From JABDMH01 sp965222645 (GTDB taxonomy: Bacteria; Bacteroidota; Bacteroidia; Chitinophagales; Saprospiraceae), in NCBI GenBank assembly GCA_965222645.1, contig OZ244968.1, positions 806,001 through 870,000 of the forward strand: a DNA stretch of 64,000 nt, read 5' to 3'. This document shows, piece by piece, positions 28,477-38,191 of this stretch (position 1 is the first letter of the stretch; each line of letters opens with the position of its first letter). Under the pieces are notes generated by a model. The model was not told the origin of the DNA. It saw only the letters and a list, made by a program, of their open reading frames with translations, and made no database searches. The translations under genes and the position numbers were made by a program.

Positions 28477-28519
28477 TTGCAACTACGTTGCATATTGTTA
28501 TATTTGCAACAATGTTACA
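28477..28519 (+). promoter_or_regulatory. Promoter with two palindromic operators upstream of merC-family gene
   Basis: A TTG (28477-28479) and TATATTTG (28499-28506) with a 19-bp spacer match the Bacteroidota -33/-7 promoter. Two copies of a 6-3-6 palindrome overlap these elements: TGCAACTACGTTGCA (28478-28492, perfect) on the -33 box and TGCAACAATGTTACA (28505-28519, one mismatch) on the -7 box, 27 bp centre to centre. The arrangement is that of a repressed metal-stress promoter; a Fur/Zur-family repressor is my guess, as no regulator gene is adjacent. Confidence 0.65.
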
Positions 28520-28527
28520 TCTAGCAC

Positions 28528-28926
28528 ATGATCAGCAAATTCTTTGGTTTCCATCTTGATTTTCTCGGCTTCACAGCCAGTTTGATCTGCGCTGTACATT
28601 GTGCCGCTGTTCCGTTGGTAGTCGCCATTGGTATGCTGGGAGGCCTTGCCTGGTTACACGATCCCATTATGGAAATCGGCTTTTTCATTACAAGTCTAAG
28701 TATTGGAGGCATTACCCTGGTTTCCGGCCTGAAGAAAAAGACATTGTCTCCCGCAGTTGTGACTCTTTTCACCATTGGGTTCGCATTAATTGTGAATACC
28801 CTTCTGTCGCCGCATACACATGGGATTGAATCTTTACAGGCAGTCATTGGGGGTTTATCGATCGCTGCAGCCCATTTCTCGCATTGGCTCACACTTAGAA
28901 AAAAGACATGTGAGACTGTGGCTTAA
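28528..28926 (+). CDS. MerC-domain inner membrane protein
   Basis: 132 aa with four predicted membrane segments. LICAVHCAAVPLVVAIGM has the Cys pair and position typical of the MerC family, and LSPHTHGIESLQAVIGG plus AAHFSHWLTLRKK fit its C-terminal half. MerC was named for mercury uptake, but no other mer gene is here, and chromosomal Bacteroidota members are probably part of general metal homeostasis. The double palindrome on its promoter suggests metal-dependent repression. Confidence 0.85.
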   Translation: MISKFFGFHLDFLGFTASLICAVHCAAVPLVVAIGMLGGLAWLHDPIMEIGFFITSLSIGGITLVSGLKKKTLSPAVVTLFTIGFALIVNTLLSPHTHGIESLQAVIGGLSIAAAHFSHWLTLRKKTCETVA

Positions 28927-28950
28927 GATGACCAATGACTATTTACTTTA

Positions 28951-30858
28951 TTAGAGGGCAGCTTTTTGTCCTTTTTTTAAATCATCGACTACAGTTGGAT
29001 TGAGAAGTGTAGAAACGTCACCAATATTCTTTGTGTCACCAGCTGCTATTTTTCTCAGAATTCTTCGCATGATTTTGCCCGAACGCGTCTTTGGCAGTCC
29101 TGACACAATTTGTACCTTATCTGGCTTGGCAATGGGGCCAATTACCTTAGTTACGACCTGATGAATGCTTTTCTTAAATTCTGCGTTGCTCTTCGCTTTT
29201 CCATCGGTAATTAAGTATGCATAAATACCCTGTCCCTTGATGTCGTGCGGATACCCGACTACCGCAGACTCAATTACATTCGGATGTTCGTTTAGCGCGT
29301 TTTCTACTTCAGCTGTTCCAATGCGATGACCGGAGACATTGATGACGTCATCTACTCTGCCGATAATGCGATAATGTCCATTTTTATCTCTTCTCGCACC
29401 ATCACCTGTAAAGTATTTATCCTCAAAAGCAGAAAAATAAACCTGGCGGCAACGCTCGTGATCACCGTATGTAGTGCGGATAATTGATGGCCAGGGAAAT
29501 TTAATGCACAAAAGTCCTTCTGCTTCTTTTTTTCTGATCTCTTTACCATTGGCATCTACCAGGCAAGGCTGTACACCAGGCATTGGCAACATAGCATATG
29601 TGGGCTTTAATTTATGCATTCCTGGTAGTGGTGAGATTAAGATTCCACCGGTCTCGGTCTGCCACCACGTATCCACAATCGGACACTCACCTTTGCCGAT
29701 ATTTTGATCGTACCAGTGCCAGGCCTCTGCATTAATCGGCTCTCCCACAGTACCGAGTACTCGCAGGCTCGAAAGGTCGTAGTGATTTGGCCAGTGATCT
29801 CCCTGTGCCATCAGAGCCCGGATCGCTGTTGGTGCCGTATAGAATTGATTGACCCGATGCTTTTCACAGATATGCCAAAAGCGACCGGCATCGGGATATG
29901 TAGGTACTCCTTCAAACATCATGCTCGTTGCCCCTGCGAGCAGGGGTCCGTAGATAATGTAGCTGTGGCCGGTAATCCATCCGATGTCTGCGGTGCACCA
30001 ATAAACATCCTCCCGCTTGTATTGGAAGACATTCTTAAAAGTAAAGCACGTATAAACCATATACCCGCCACACGTATGAACAACTCCTTTTGGTTTTCCG
30101 GTAGACCCGCTTGTGTATAAAATAAACAATGGATCTTCGGAATCCATCCTCGCTGGCTTGCAGACCTTAGACTTCCTCTTGACCACATTGTGCCACCACT
30201 TGTCGCGACCTTTTTTCATCGCAACTTTTTCTCCGGTGTTCTGGTGCACAATCACTGTCTGCACACTTCTGCATCTTTGTCTAAGTGCATCATCTACCAC
30301 TTTCTTTACGGGAATATTTTTATTTCCCCGGGAGTTAAAATCAGAGCAAATAACCATTTTGCAGGTGGCATCCTTAATGCGATCGGCAAGAGCTGTGGCA
30401 GAAAATCCGGCGAATACAACGGAATGTATCGCCCCAATACGAGCGCACGCTAACACACCGATAGCCAGCTCAGGCACCATAGGCATATAAAAACACACAC
30501 GATCACCTTTTTTGATGCCATTTGATTTCAAAGCATTCGCAAAACGGCACACCTCTTCATGCAATTCGAGATACGTAAACGTCTTATATGGTTTACTGGG
30601 ATCGTTGGGCTCCCAAATTAAAGCCCTGTCCTTACCCCGGGTTTTAAGATGACGATCGAGGCAATTTTCCGTAATGTTCATTTTGCCTCCCACATACCAC
30701 TTTATATCGGGCTTTCGGAAATTCCACTCAAGAGTTTTGTCCCACTTCTTCTGCCATTTAAATGTACGCGCCTGGGCAGCCCAAAATTTTTCTGGCTTAT
30801 CGATACTTTCCTTATATACTTTTTTATACTGGCTTAAACTCTTGATCTGTAATGTCAT
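28951..30858 (-). CDS. acs: Acetyl-CoA synthetase (AMP-forming)
   Basis: Activates acetate to acetyl-CoA through acetyl-AMP. The adenylate-forming signature YTSGSTGKPKGVVHT lies near residue 262; further blocks are VYWCTADIGWITGHSYI, DTWWQTETGGI, TGDGARRD and the C-terminal RSGKIMRRILRKIA, whose Lys is the catalytic and acetylation-regulated residue. Length 635 aa is typical. It is a single gene converging on merC. Its presence agrees with use of acetate and of the acetoacetate/fumarate produced by tyrosine degradation. Confidence 0.96.
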   Translation of the reverse strand: MTLQIKSLSQYKKVYKESIDKPEKFWAAQARTFKWQKKWDKTLEWNFRKPDIKWYVGGKMNITENCLDRHLKTRGKDRALIWEPNDPSKPYKTFTYLELHEEVCRFANALKSNGIKKGDRVCFYMPMVPELAIGVLACARIGAIHSVVFAGFSATALADRIKDATCKMVICSDFNSRGNKNIPVKKVVDDALRQRCRSVQTVIVHQNTGEKVAMKKGRDKWWHNVVKRKSKVCKPARMDSEDPLFILYTSGSTGKPKGVVHTCGGYMVYTCFTFKNVFQYKREDVYWCTADIGWITGHSYIIYGPLLAGATSMMFEGVPTYPDAGRFWHICEKHRVNQFYTAPTAIRALMAQGDHWPNHYDLSSLRVLGTVGEPINAEAWHWYDQNIGKGECPIVDTWWQTETGGILISPLPGMHKLKPTYAMLPMPGVQPCLVDANGKEIRKKEAEGLLCIKFPWPSIIRTTYGDHERCRQVYFSAFEDKYFTGDGARRDKNGHYRIIGRVDDVINVSGHRIGTAEVENALNEHPNVIESAVVGYPHDIKGQGIYAYLITDGKAKSNAEFKKSIHQVVTKVIGPIAKPDKVQIVSGLPKTRSGKIMRRILRKIAAGDTKNIGDVSTLLNPTVVDDLKKGQKAAL

Positions 30859-30954
30859 GAAAGGTTGGTTATTTAAGTAATGAAAAACAGGCCGTCAAAA
30901 TAAGATAAATCCCCCGGGAAATGTAAGGCACCCTGTATTTTTAATTTATCTAAT

Positions 30955-32145
30955 CTACTCATGCTTTCTTCGCTTTATTCTTCTCGATTTTTCGGGGAGA
31001 AAATCGTCACCGAGAGTGGGCCCGTCTGCGACCTCAGATCGGTCCTTCGCAAAATTGGGTTGACCTGCATCAATCCAGCATGTGTACCAGATACTGCCAA
31101 TAGCATGAATGGATTCTCGCATACGTTGTTCCACCATTCCCTGCATTAGATCCTGATACTTTTGGGCATATTCCTTACACTGGGTTCGCACGGTCATATC
31201 GAGCCGATTGTCAAAACAATATTGTCGATCAGACGGAAACGTTTCGCTCAATCTTTTCTCGACTACCAGCACACTATCTACCAACGCACTGCTGGACAAG
31301 ACAATGTCCCAATAGTATTCAGTGGGATTATCGACATAATTTGCTTTTCCCACAAAAAAATCATAATCACTTTCTGCAAATAATTCAGGAATCCGTGTTT
31401 CCCAAAAGGCATGGATTCCGACCTGGTCCGTGAGCTGTCCGTTATAGTTCTTTGTCACATGAAGAGGCACATGTGCATCCCCCAGATAGTGACCGATCTC
31501 AGCCGAAAGGCGAATGATCTTTTGTTTCTCTTTCTTTCTAAATGCTTCGGTGAGTCGATGCTGAATTTGAGGTAAAAAGTAAGGTAGGATCCCATGCGGA
31601 GATAAATTATCTACGATTTCGATTGTTGCACAGGCATTTGTATTATCCGGCCAAAACGACGACCAGGTTTCACATTCCAAAGTCCAATTCTCTTCATAGT
31701 AATTCGGTAAAATCTGGTCAACGAAGAAATCGCGATATCCGATGGAATCAATTTTATCATTTTCCTTCCACAATTCATCTCCATGATATCTCAAGCTATC
31801 GCCATTAGGAGAATATACGACCACATCACAATGCTTGGCCAGCGCATCGATCCAATTTCGTGGAAGCTCCTCGAAGGGTGCGGATCCCCAGTGATCCAGA
31901 TCGATGTAATGCCTAATTGCCTCAAATGGACTGGCGTATCTGCGCTTGTCGGGATCTACGGCATGATCGGAGATAAACTCGAGGTTGGGTTTGAAGAGCG
32001 TCAGCATTTCCGGAGGTAAAGTATAGACCGCCATTTTGTTTATCAGGCGATGACCGTAGAATCCCCATTCGCCCTTACCAGATGTGAGGCCGAGAAGCAA
32101 AAATATCAGGGCAGAGAATCTTGTGGCATTTTTCATATGTCGCAA
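30955..32145 (-). CDS. Zinc-dependent phospholipase C / S1-P1 nuclease-like secreted protein
   Basis: A signal peptide (about 1-25) precedes EWGFYGHRLINKMAVYTLPP; in this fold the mature N-terminal Trp and the nearby His bind zinc. The other ligands are seen in DPDKRRYASPFEAIRHYIDL, AEIGHYLGDAHVPLHVTKNY and IHAFWETRIPE. Bacteroidota carry a conserved version of about 380 aa, annotated as zinc-dependent phospholipase C family, whose substrate has not been established. An ATG at 32136 is an equally good start. The tail is strongly basic (KSRRIKRRKHE). The gene stands alone. Confidence 0.8.
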   Translation of the reverse strand: MRHMKNATRFSALIFLLLGLTSGKGEWGFYGHRLINKMAVYTLPPEMLTLFKPNLEFISDHAVDPDKRRYASPFEAIRHYIDLDHWGSAPFEELPRNWIDALAKHCDVVVYSPNGDSLRYHGDELWKENDKIDSIGYRDFFVDQILPNYYEENWTLECETWSSFWPDNTNACATIEIVDNLSPHGILPYFLPQIQHRLTEAFRKKEKQKIIRLSAEIGHYLGDAHVPLHVTKNYNGQLTDQVGIHAFWETRIPELFAESDYDFFVGKANYVDNPTEYYWDIVLSSSALVDSVLVVEKRLSETFPSDRQYCFDNRLDMTVRTQCKEYAQKYQDLMQGMVEQRMRESIHAIGSIWYTCWIDAGQPNFAKDRSEVADGPTLGDDFLPEKSRRIKRRKHE

Positions 32146-32597
32146 AATGGTTTTGCGCTAGGGCTCTTCATCGACTCTTCAAAAAGTGCAACTGTCAAGG
32201 TATTTGCAACAAGCTACGAAAATGAATTCAATCATCATGGGAAGGGCATATTACTAAAGGCATGCATCGTGTACAGATAAATGGGACCATTTCCTTTAAA
32301 ATACCAGTGTACATAGTTTTTCAATATCTTTAGAAGATATGAACCTGGTACAATTACGCAGATATTCTATACTTACGAGAAAATGGAGCTAAAAACCATT
32401 GCCGATAAAAGTCGAGTTCAAAGGGAATGCAGGATTGAGCAAATGTTTAATAACTGACTCGCCAATAAAATAAGACTCATAGTCCAAGAAAAAAAGAAAG
32501 TAACGCAGTTGGAATTGAGACAAGCACCCGGAACTATTTTAAAAAAAAGGATCAGCAATCCACTGGATAAAACTACACCAGGAACAAATATTCCACA
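32146..32597. other. Intergenic region, 452 bp, no recognised feature
   Basis: AT-rich sequence between the phospholipase-like gene and a small membrane protein gene. It contains only short open stretches (for example 24 codons from ATG 32384) with no similarity that I recognise and no clear hairpin or repeat. Confidence 0.5.
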
Positions 32598-32906
32598 ATG
32601 AGCAATACAGACAAACTAATTTCAATTTTGAATATACTAATTTTTATAGGCCTCCTTTTGCTGGCAGTATTCGCACCTGCTTTGATAGCCCTGGCAACAA
32701 ATACTCTTACGATGATGATTCTAATTCTCTTTCCCTTAATTATTATCTTAATCGGGGCTTTCAATATCGTCAAATATCTAAAATTAAGAAATCGAAAACT
32801 CGAAGAATTTGGATTAGGATCCAAAATTCTATTACTTTTCCCAGTTGTAAACATTATGCTAGTAGTATTAGGAATATTGCTAGTAGTGGTAACCAGGATA
32901 TCGTAA
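32598..32906 (+). CDS. Small membrane protein, 102 aa, unknown function
   Basis: Three strongly hydrophobic segments (about residues 8-32, 36-58 and 74-98) are separated by a short basic loop (KYLKLRNRKLEEFGLG). No family is recognised. The gene is isolated between two gene-poor stretches; lack of context makes it uncertain, but membrane-protein composition over the full length is hard to get by chance. Confidence 0.5.
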   Translation: MSNTDKLISILNILIFIGLLLLAVFAPALIALATNTLTMMILILFPLIIILIGAFNIVKYLKLRNRKLEEFGLGSKILLLFPVVNIMLVVLGILLVVVTRIS

Positions 32907-33175
32907 GAAAAGGCTATCTAAGAAGCAAAAGTCGATTAAGGAGGCCCTTGCTTTGCACACACATTGTGGAAGACAATCATGCCCTATGTGGTCGAACGCT
33001 AGTTCCCATGGGGCGTTGAAGCCAGCAGTGGAAAAACACTGATTCAGTTTGTCAAGGAAGCCATCGAGCAGAAATTGAAAACAGGATGGTGGGATTCTCA
33101 GTCCCAACTACTGAGGATCCGGTCAACTCAGAAAACTGATATAAGCAAATCGAATTCTTCACAGGTACAGAAATA

Positions 33176-34147
33176 TCATTCCTCAAAAAAATAATCCAAT
33201 CCCAAAAATAATTTTTCAAAAACACGATGTTGTATTAAAAAAATATCTCCTTTGGAATCGACCAGGTGATAGCGTTGTATCCTTTGATTTCCATAATTCT
33301 TTGCTACGGGTACAACTGGAAATAATTGGACAGCATATTTCGAATCATCAGTCTTTGTCAATTCGATCTCTACAAAAGGCGTCCTCTTGATCAAGCTGTC
33401 ATGGATGGTCGTATCGACAATGATTGCTTCGGCTCCCACAAATTTATAACCTTGCAAATAAGCTTCTACAGACCCCCGTTTATAAGTACCTGTGCCGAGA
33501 TGGTCATCCAGCGGATAAACTTGAAGCCCTTCATAAGATCTCCGAATCACAAATGAGGATTCCCGTTTTGAGGGATAATGGACGACAAGCTCTTTGATTT
33601 CATCCTGCGAGACTTCAAAAATCATCCGGTCCCGCCAATCGTGCAAAGGCATCGCAAATCGCGGCATCAGTGAACCTTCAAAGCCATCCATAGACACTAC
33701 TGCAGGAGCCCGGGTGCCTTCCAGAATAATGTATGTACCTCGCTCATCGGGAGTGGTTCCACCGATAAAGAATGATTTAAGTAGTTCTTCATTTTTTCCA
33801 AAAACCTCCACTTTGGTGGCTGTTGCCGCCATTTCCACAATCATTTTTTCCTGAGCCGCAGGCCTGGGAATAAACTGCAAATTGATTCGATGCAGGGCAT
33901 CGAGGAGGTTCTCGATGGCATCCTTTCGAGCCTTAAAGTCATGGTTTACCCACCAGGCATCGCTCCTCCTTTCGAGGACAATGTCCGGCTCGAAAAGCCG
34001 GTAATCAATTTTTATTTTTTGGATAAGATCAGGATTCTCAATGGCATATCTGTACTCCGCTGCAAGATCCGGCTTCGACGGTTCTGTGATAAACCAAAAA
34101 AGCACAAGTGCTACTGCAACCACCAAAAATGCAACCCGCCATTTCAT
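33176..34147 (-). CDS. DUF4340-like membrane-anchored protein, GldG partner
   Basis: A single N-terminal membrane anchor (WRVAFLVVAVALVLFWFIT) is followed by a periplasmic region of about 300 residues with repeated short modules of DUF4340 type (VLERRSDAWWVNHDFKARKD, ELVVHYPSKRESSFVIRRS). DUF4340 proteins often follow ABC-2/auxiliary transport genes of the GldF-GldG kind; here it starts 9 bp after gldG and is the last gene of the run. It probably belongs to the same complex. The molecular role is not known. Confidence 0.75.
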   Translation of the reverse strand: MKWRVAFLVVAVALVLFWFITEPSKPDLAAEYRYAIENPDLIQKIKIDYRLFEPDIVLERRSDAWWVNHDFKARKDAIENLLDALHRINLQFIPRPAAQEKMIVEMAATATKVEVFGKNEELLKSFFIGGTTPDERGTYIILEGTRAPAVVSMDGFEGSLMPRFAMPLHDWRDRMIFEVSQDEIKELVVHYPSKRESSFVIRRSYEGLQVYPLDDHLGTGTYKRGSVEAYLQGYKFVGAEAIIVDTTIHDSLIKRTPFVEIELTKTDDSKYAVQLFPVVPVAKNYGNQRIQRYHLVDSKGDIFLIQHRVFEKLFLGLDYFFEE

Positions 34148-34156
34148 GATTGAAAA

Positions 34157-35854
34157 TTAAGCAAATCTCCTTCGTCGCAGATAGTTAAACAGAACTCCCA
34201 CGAGAATCAAAAGCATCAGGGGCAAAACCACATTGATGAGTTGCCACCTGACCCTTTCTCTTTCGATACGGGGTTGATCGAGTAATCTCAGTTTGAAGGT
34301 TTTAGCCCTAGCTGCGATAAGACCGTTGCGGTCCAGCATGTATTCAATGGCATTTGTCAGGAAGTCCTTGTTGTCAAATGTGTAGTTCATATATTGATTA
34401 AAGCCCAACTGCCTCAGTTCTCCAGTATTGGGGTTTACTCCATTTTTTGCTACATCACCATCGGCGACTACCAAGATCTTGGACGGATCTGACTGCGCCT
34501 TAAAGGTGGTTCCAATCCGGTTTAAAACGTCTTGCATTTGTGGGGTTACCCTGTTTTCAAATACAGACGCAAATGAGCCCTCCAACAACAAAGCCAGATT
34601 CTGTCTACCACTGTTGAACAACGATTGATCCGGTTCGGTCTTCAGAATTTCGAAATCCAGAATCACAGGATTTACCTGAACGCGACTGTAGTCTGAAGAT
34701 TGGAGAACCGGAGTTTTTATAATTCGCGATTTGGTCTTGATGGTATCTAACGACGCGGGAAAAAATAGATTGACCGGATTTAAACCCTTGGTTATCGGGT
34801 GCTCACCAGAGCCGGTGGCCAGGATGTGGTAATACCACGGAAATAAATTGAACTGAGATTTACTACCCCTACTGTTTATCCCCAGTGGGATAGAAGTGCA
34901 TTGCATATCGAGGACAAAATTCTTATTTATTCGCACCCCATATTTAAAAAACATATCCTCCAGGCCTAACTCATTATCGTGCGGAATATATTGGCCACTT
35001 TTGCTTATCGAATCGAGATTTACCACTAATGGATCAATCAAGAATATAGCCCTTCCTCCATTGACAATATATTGGTCTATCAGGAATAAATGTTTATCAG
35101 AAAATGGTATAGTGGGTTTTGCTACAATAAGCATATCTATACTCGGTGGAATCTGATAAATTGTATCCAGATCCACCCTACCAGTATTGTAAAAAGCTCT
35201 CAAATTGCCCTCGAAGGCTGCAGTCTGGACAGGAAGCAATTCTCCATGTCCACTGGAAAAAAGGATATTTGGCTTATCCACGGCTTGCAACTTAGTAATC
35301 GCATTGGCAAACTTATACTCGAGTAAACTTATACTATTATTCAATGCCAGATCCCCTGACATACCCGGTGTGTTTTCCTCGAGAAGTCGTATTGCTATCT
35401 GACGGTCACCGTAATTAAAAATTGCAAACGGATAAATCCTTTGCTTCGACTGGCCATCAGCATCTCTAACATTGAGTTCTATTGGTACAATACCTACTTG
35501 AGCCCATGACTCGAGTCGCTCATTCACCTCATCTGTTTCTCCAAAAAGAGGGTCCTCAAATCGAAACTGAACATCTCTGTTCATTTTTTGAAATTTATCC
35601 AAAAGTTCCTTAATTGCCGTTGGTAGCCGTTTAAACTCTGCTGGGAATTTTCCCTCCAAGAGCACCTGAATAAAAATGGATCCGTCTATCGATTTTACAA
35701 TTTCTTCCGTGGCAGGCGTAAGGGTGTGCTTTTTATCTTCCGTGAGATCAAGCTGGACATGAAAATAATTGCTGAAAATATTCAATAAAACCACGAGAGC
35801 AATCGCTGCAATGAGCCAATAGTAATTTTCGATATTTTTTTTCGCTCCACTCAT
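34157..35854 (-). CDS. gldG: Gliding-associated ABC transporter auxiliary protein GldG
   Basis: The ATG at 35854 (MSGAKKNIENYYW) is chosen over the upstream start because it overlaps the gldF stop as ATGA. An N-terminal membrane helix (LIAAIALVVLLNIFSNYF), a large periplasmic domain of ABC-auxiliary type (HTLTPATEEIVKSIDGSIFI, DKPNILFSSGHGELLPVQ, GGRAIFLIDPL) and a C-terminal helix (INVVLPLMLLILVGVLFNYL) define GldG. In Flavobacterium johnsoniae GldA, GldF and GldG form an ABC transporter needed for gliding in that species. The transported substrate is unknown. Confidence 0.92.
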   Translation of the reverse strand: MSGAKKNIENYYWLIAAIALVVLLNIFSNYFHVQLDLTEDKKHTLTPATEEIVKSIDGSIFIQVLLEGKFPAEFKRLPTAIKELLDKFQKMNRDVQFRFEDPLFGETDEVNERLESWAQVGIVPIELNVRDADGQSKQRIYPFAIFNYGDRQIAIRLLEENTPGMSGDLALNNSISLLEYKFANAITKLQAVDKPNILFSSGHGELLPVQTAAFEGNLRAFYNTGRVDLDTIYQIPPSIDMLIVAKPTIPFSDKHLFLIDQYIVNGGRAIFLIDPLVVNLDSISKSGQYIPHDNELGLEDMFFKYGVRINKNFVLDMQCTSIPLGINSRGSKSQFNLFPWYYHILATGSGEHPITKGLNPVNLFFPASLDTIKTKSRIIKTPVLQSSDYSRVQVNPVILDFEILKTEPDQSLFNSGRQNLALLLEGSFASVFENRVTPQMQDVLNRIGTTFKAQSDPSKILVVADGDVAKNGVNPNTGELRQLGFNQYMNYTFDNKDFLTNAIEYMLDRNGLIAARAKTFKLRLLDQPRIERERVRWQLINVVLPLMLLILVGVLFNYLRRRRFA

Positions 35855-36585
35855 TGATTGCGGTTCTGCCTTAAATAATGATATGTAAGTGAAAGAAAAA
35901 TAAAAATGGCACTGCAAAAATAAACAACATCCCGGCTGTCGATTGCTCCCCGGCTAATCGAACGGTAGTGGTACTCTATCCCAATTTTTTGTAAGAAATC
36001 ATCGATTCCTCCAAAGAATGCAGGAATCGAGCTCAAAAATTGAAACCCCCAATAAACCAGGAAACACAAGATAGCTCCAAGTAAAAAAGAAACTACTTGA
36101 TTGTTACTCACTACGGAGGCATAGAGGCTTATAGCTATAAATATAGCAGCCAAAAAAAACAAACCAACGTAAGACCCAATTACTTCCCCCCGGTCTATAT
36201 TTCCCTGTGGAGAGCCCAATTGCCATATCGTGTAGTAGTATATCAAAGTAGGGAGAATAGCGACGACCACTAAGAAAATAGCTCCTGCATATTTCCCCAG
36301 AATGATTTGCCACTCAGTCAGGGGCTTAGTAAATAAAGTCTCTATTGTACCCAACTGTTTTTCTTCTGAAAAAGATCGCATGCAAACCGCCGGAATAAGA
36401 AAAAGAAAGATCACCGGAGCAATAGTAAAGAGTTGATCCAGACTTGCATAATTATATTCTAAAATGCTGTAATCAGGAAAGACCCACATAAGGAGTCCAA
36501 GAAGTGTAAGGAAGACTCCAATGACAACGTAACCAGTAATTGTACTAAAAAAACCCTGAATTTCCTTTTTAAAAATAGTCCACAT
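35851..36585 (-). CDS. gldF: Gliding-associated ABC transporter permease GldF
   Basis: 244 aa with six membrane segments of the ABC-2 permease type. The opening MWTIFKKEIQGFFSTITGYV and the FSEEKQLGTIETLFTKPLTE loop are characteristic of the family. The gene shares one base with gldA upstream and four with gldG downstream, so the three are translationally coupled. It forms the membrane channel of the GldAFG transporter. Confidence 0.93.
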   Translation of the reverse strand: MWTIFKKEIQGFFSTITGYVVIGVFLTLLGLLMWVFPDYSILEYNYASLDQLFTIAPVIFLFLIPAVCMRSFSEEKQLGTIETLFTKPLTEWQIILGKYAGAIFLVVVAILPTLIYYYTIWQLGSPQGNIDRGEVIGSYVGLFFLAAIFIAISLYASVVSNNQVVSFLLGAILCFLVYWGFQFLSSIPAFFGGIDDFLQKIGIEYHYRSISRGAIDSRDVVYFCSAIFIFLSLTYHYLRQNRNQ

Positions 36586-37490
36586 TACGATTGAGTAATT
36601 TTTTGGAAGACATCCTCCATCGTTGAATGCTTTTCGGTCATCTCTAAAATCTTATAACCCTTCCCAACAACAAAATCAAAAACAAGGATGCGTGGATCCC
36701 GTTTGCCATCTTCAAAAACTAATTGGTAAGTTGATTCTCCAATCTTTTTGCTTTTACTCAACCCCCTGATATCCCACTTTTCTTTAAGTACAGTATCTAA
36801 AGTAATTACGATTTCCCGTTCCTTGTTGAATGCCTTTTCTAAATATTCTATCGAGTTATCGGCGACTAACTTTCCCTGGTGAAGGATAATCACCCTGTCA
36901 CATATGGCCTGCACTTCCTGCATTATATGACTACTGAAAATTACCGTCTTACTCGCCCCTAGTGTTTTTATCAATTGGCGGATCTCCACTAACTGATTTG
37001 GATCCAACCCCGTGGTCGGTTCGTCAAGAATTAAGATATCAGGATCATGGATAAGGGCTTGTGCCAGGCCCACACGTTGTCTGTATCCCTTTGACAATGC
37101 TCTAATGATCTTGTGTTGCTCCCGGGATAGACCCGTCACCTCAATCATTTCAGAGACCCGTGAGCGCAGATTTCTCAATCCGTAGATAGACCCAATAAAA
37201 GATAGATACTCCTTGACATACATATCGAGGTATAATGGATTGTGCTCCGGGAGATAACCGATGCATTTCTTGACCTCAATTTGTTGCATCCTTACATCCA
37301 GGCTTTTCACCATGGCCTCACCTTCAAAGTCATCAATGAATCCCGAAAGAATCTTCATCGTAGTGGTCTTTCCCGCACCATTGGGCCCTAGCAAACCCAC
37401 CACTTCTCCTTTCTGCACCTCAAAGGACACCTCCTCAAGTGCCTTTTGATCACCGTATAGCTTTACTACATTCCTTACCGATACGCTCAT
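36585..37490 (-). CDS. gldA: Gliding-associated ABC transporter ATP-binding protein GldA
   Basis: Walker A GLLGPNGAGKTTTMKILSGF (near residue 33), signature LSKGYRQRVGLAQAL and Walker B ILILDEPTTGLDPNQ are intact, so it is an active ATPase; the C-terminal 80 residues are the usual extension of ABC-2 ATPases. Assignment to GldA rests on the coupled gldF and gldG genes. Its start overlaps the truB stop by four bases, placing the gliding transporter in the same transcript as envelope and tRNA-modification genes. Confidence 0.93.
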   Translation of the reverse strand: MSVSVRNVVKLYGDQKALEEVSFEVQKGEVVGLLGPNGAGKTTTMKILSGFIDDFEGEAMVKSLDVRMQQIEVKKCIGYLPEHNPLYLDMYVKEYLSFIGSIYGLRNLRSRVSEMIEVTGLSREQHKIIRALSKGYRQRVGLAQALIHDPDILILDEPTTGLDPNQLVEIRQLIKTLGASKTVIFSSHIMQEVQAICDRVIILHQGKLVADNSIEYLEKAFNKEREIVITLDTVLKEKWDIRGLSKSKKIGESTYQLVFEDGKRDPRILVFDFVVGKGYKILEMTEKHSTMEDVFQKITQS

Positions 37491-38191
37491 GGCGACACTC
37501 CATTTATTGACTTGATCAATGCTGATAACTCCCAGGCATCTGCCAAATTAAAATCACCTATCGAGGTGCGAACAAGCTGTGAGAGGAACGCTCCTGAACC
37601 AACCGCCATTCCGAAATCATGCACCAGGGACCGAATGTAGGTACCTTTGCTGCACGTTACCTCAAAACTAATTTTTGGAATCACCACTCCGGTAAGTGAA
37701 AAAGTCCGGATTATTACCTTGCGAGAAGGAACTTCAACAGCAATGCCAGCTCTAGCCAGTTTATACAATCGCTTACCGTCCACTTTGATTGCAGAATAAA
37801 TTGGTGGTCTTTGCTCGATCTCTCCGATAAATTTTTCCACAGTTTCATACAGGAGCGAATCATTTATGTGATCGATGGGGTACCTGGCCTCGATCTCGCT
37901 TTCAGCGTCGTATGTTTTGGTAGATGCTCCAAGAGTCATCGTACCGCGATAGCTCTTCTCTTGTGCCTGATATTGATCGAGTTTCTTTGTCATAGCCCCG
38001 GTGCAAATGATCAAGAGGCCGGTTGCCATTGGATCAAGTGTACCCGCATGTCCCACTTTGATCTTTTTGATGCCATATGCACTCCGAATTGTATACCGGA
38101 TCTTATTGACAACATCAAAAGATGTCCATCCAGCCGGCTTATCTACCATAAGCATCGTGCCAGAAACAATATTTTGCAATGTATCTCCCAT
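37487..38191 (-). CDS. truB: tRNA pseudouridine(55) synthase TruB
   Basis: Makes pseudouridine 55 in the T-loop of tRNAs. GHAGTLDPMATGLLIICTGA contains the catalytic Asp, KPAGWTSFDVVNKIR is the N-terminal motif, and RPPIYSAIKVDGKRLYKLAR and CSKGTYIRSLVHDFG follow. 234 aa, without the long C-terminal PUA domain, as in other Bacteroidota. It shares one base with uppP upstream and four with gldA downstream. Confidence 0.95.
   Translation of the reverse strand: MGDTLQNIVSGTMLMVDKPAGWTSFDVVNKIRYTIRSAYGIKKIKVGHAGTLDPMATGLLIICTGAMTKKLDQYQAQEKSYRGTMTLGASTKTYDAESEIEARYPIDHINDSLLYETVEKFIGEIEQRPPIYSAIKVDGKRLYKLARAGIAVEVPSRKVIIRTFSLTGVVIPKISFEVTCSKGTYIRSLVHDFGMAVGSGAFLSQLVRTSIGDFNLADAWELSALIKSINGVSP

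Noticed and set aside
28528..28926. Mercury resistance locus
   Set aside because: Only a MerC-like gene is present; no merA, merP, merT or merR nearby.
32907..33175. Possible transposase or integrase remnant
   Set aside because: Short open pieces in several frames, but none shows a DDE, tyrosine recombinase or other recognisable motif; no terminal repeats.
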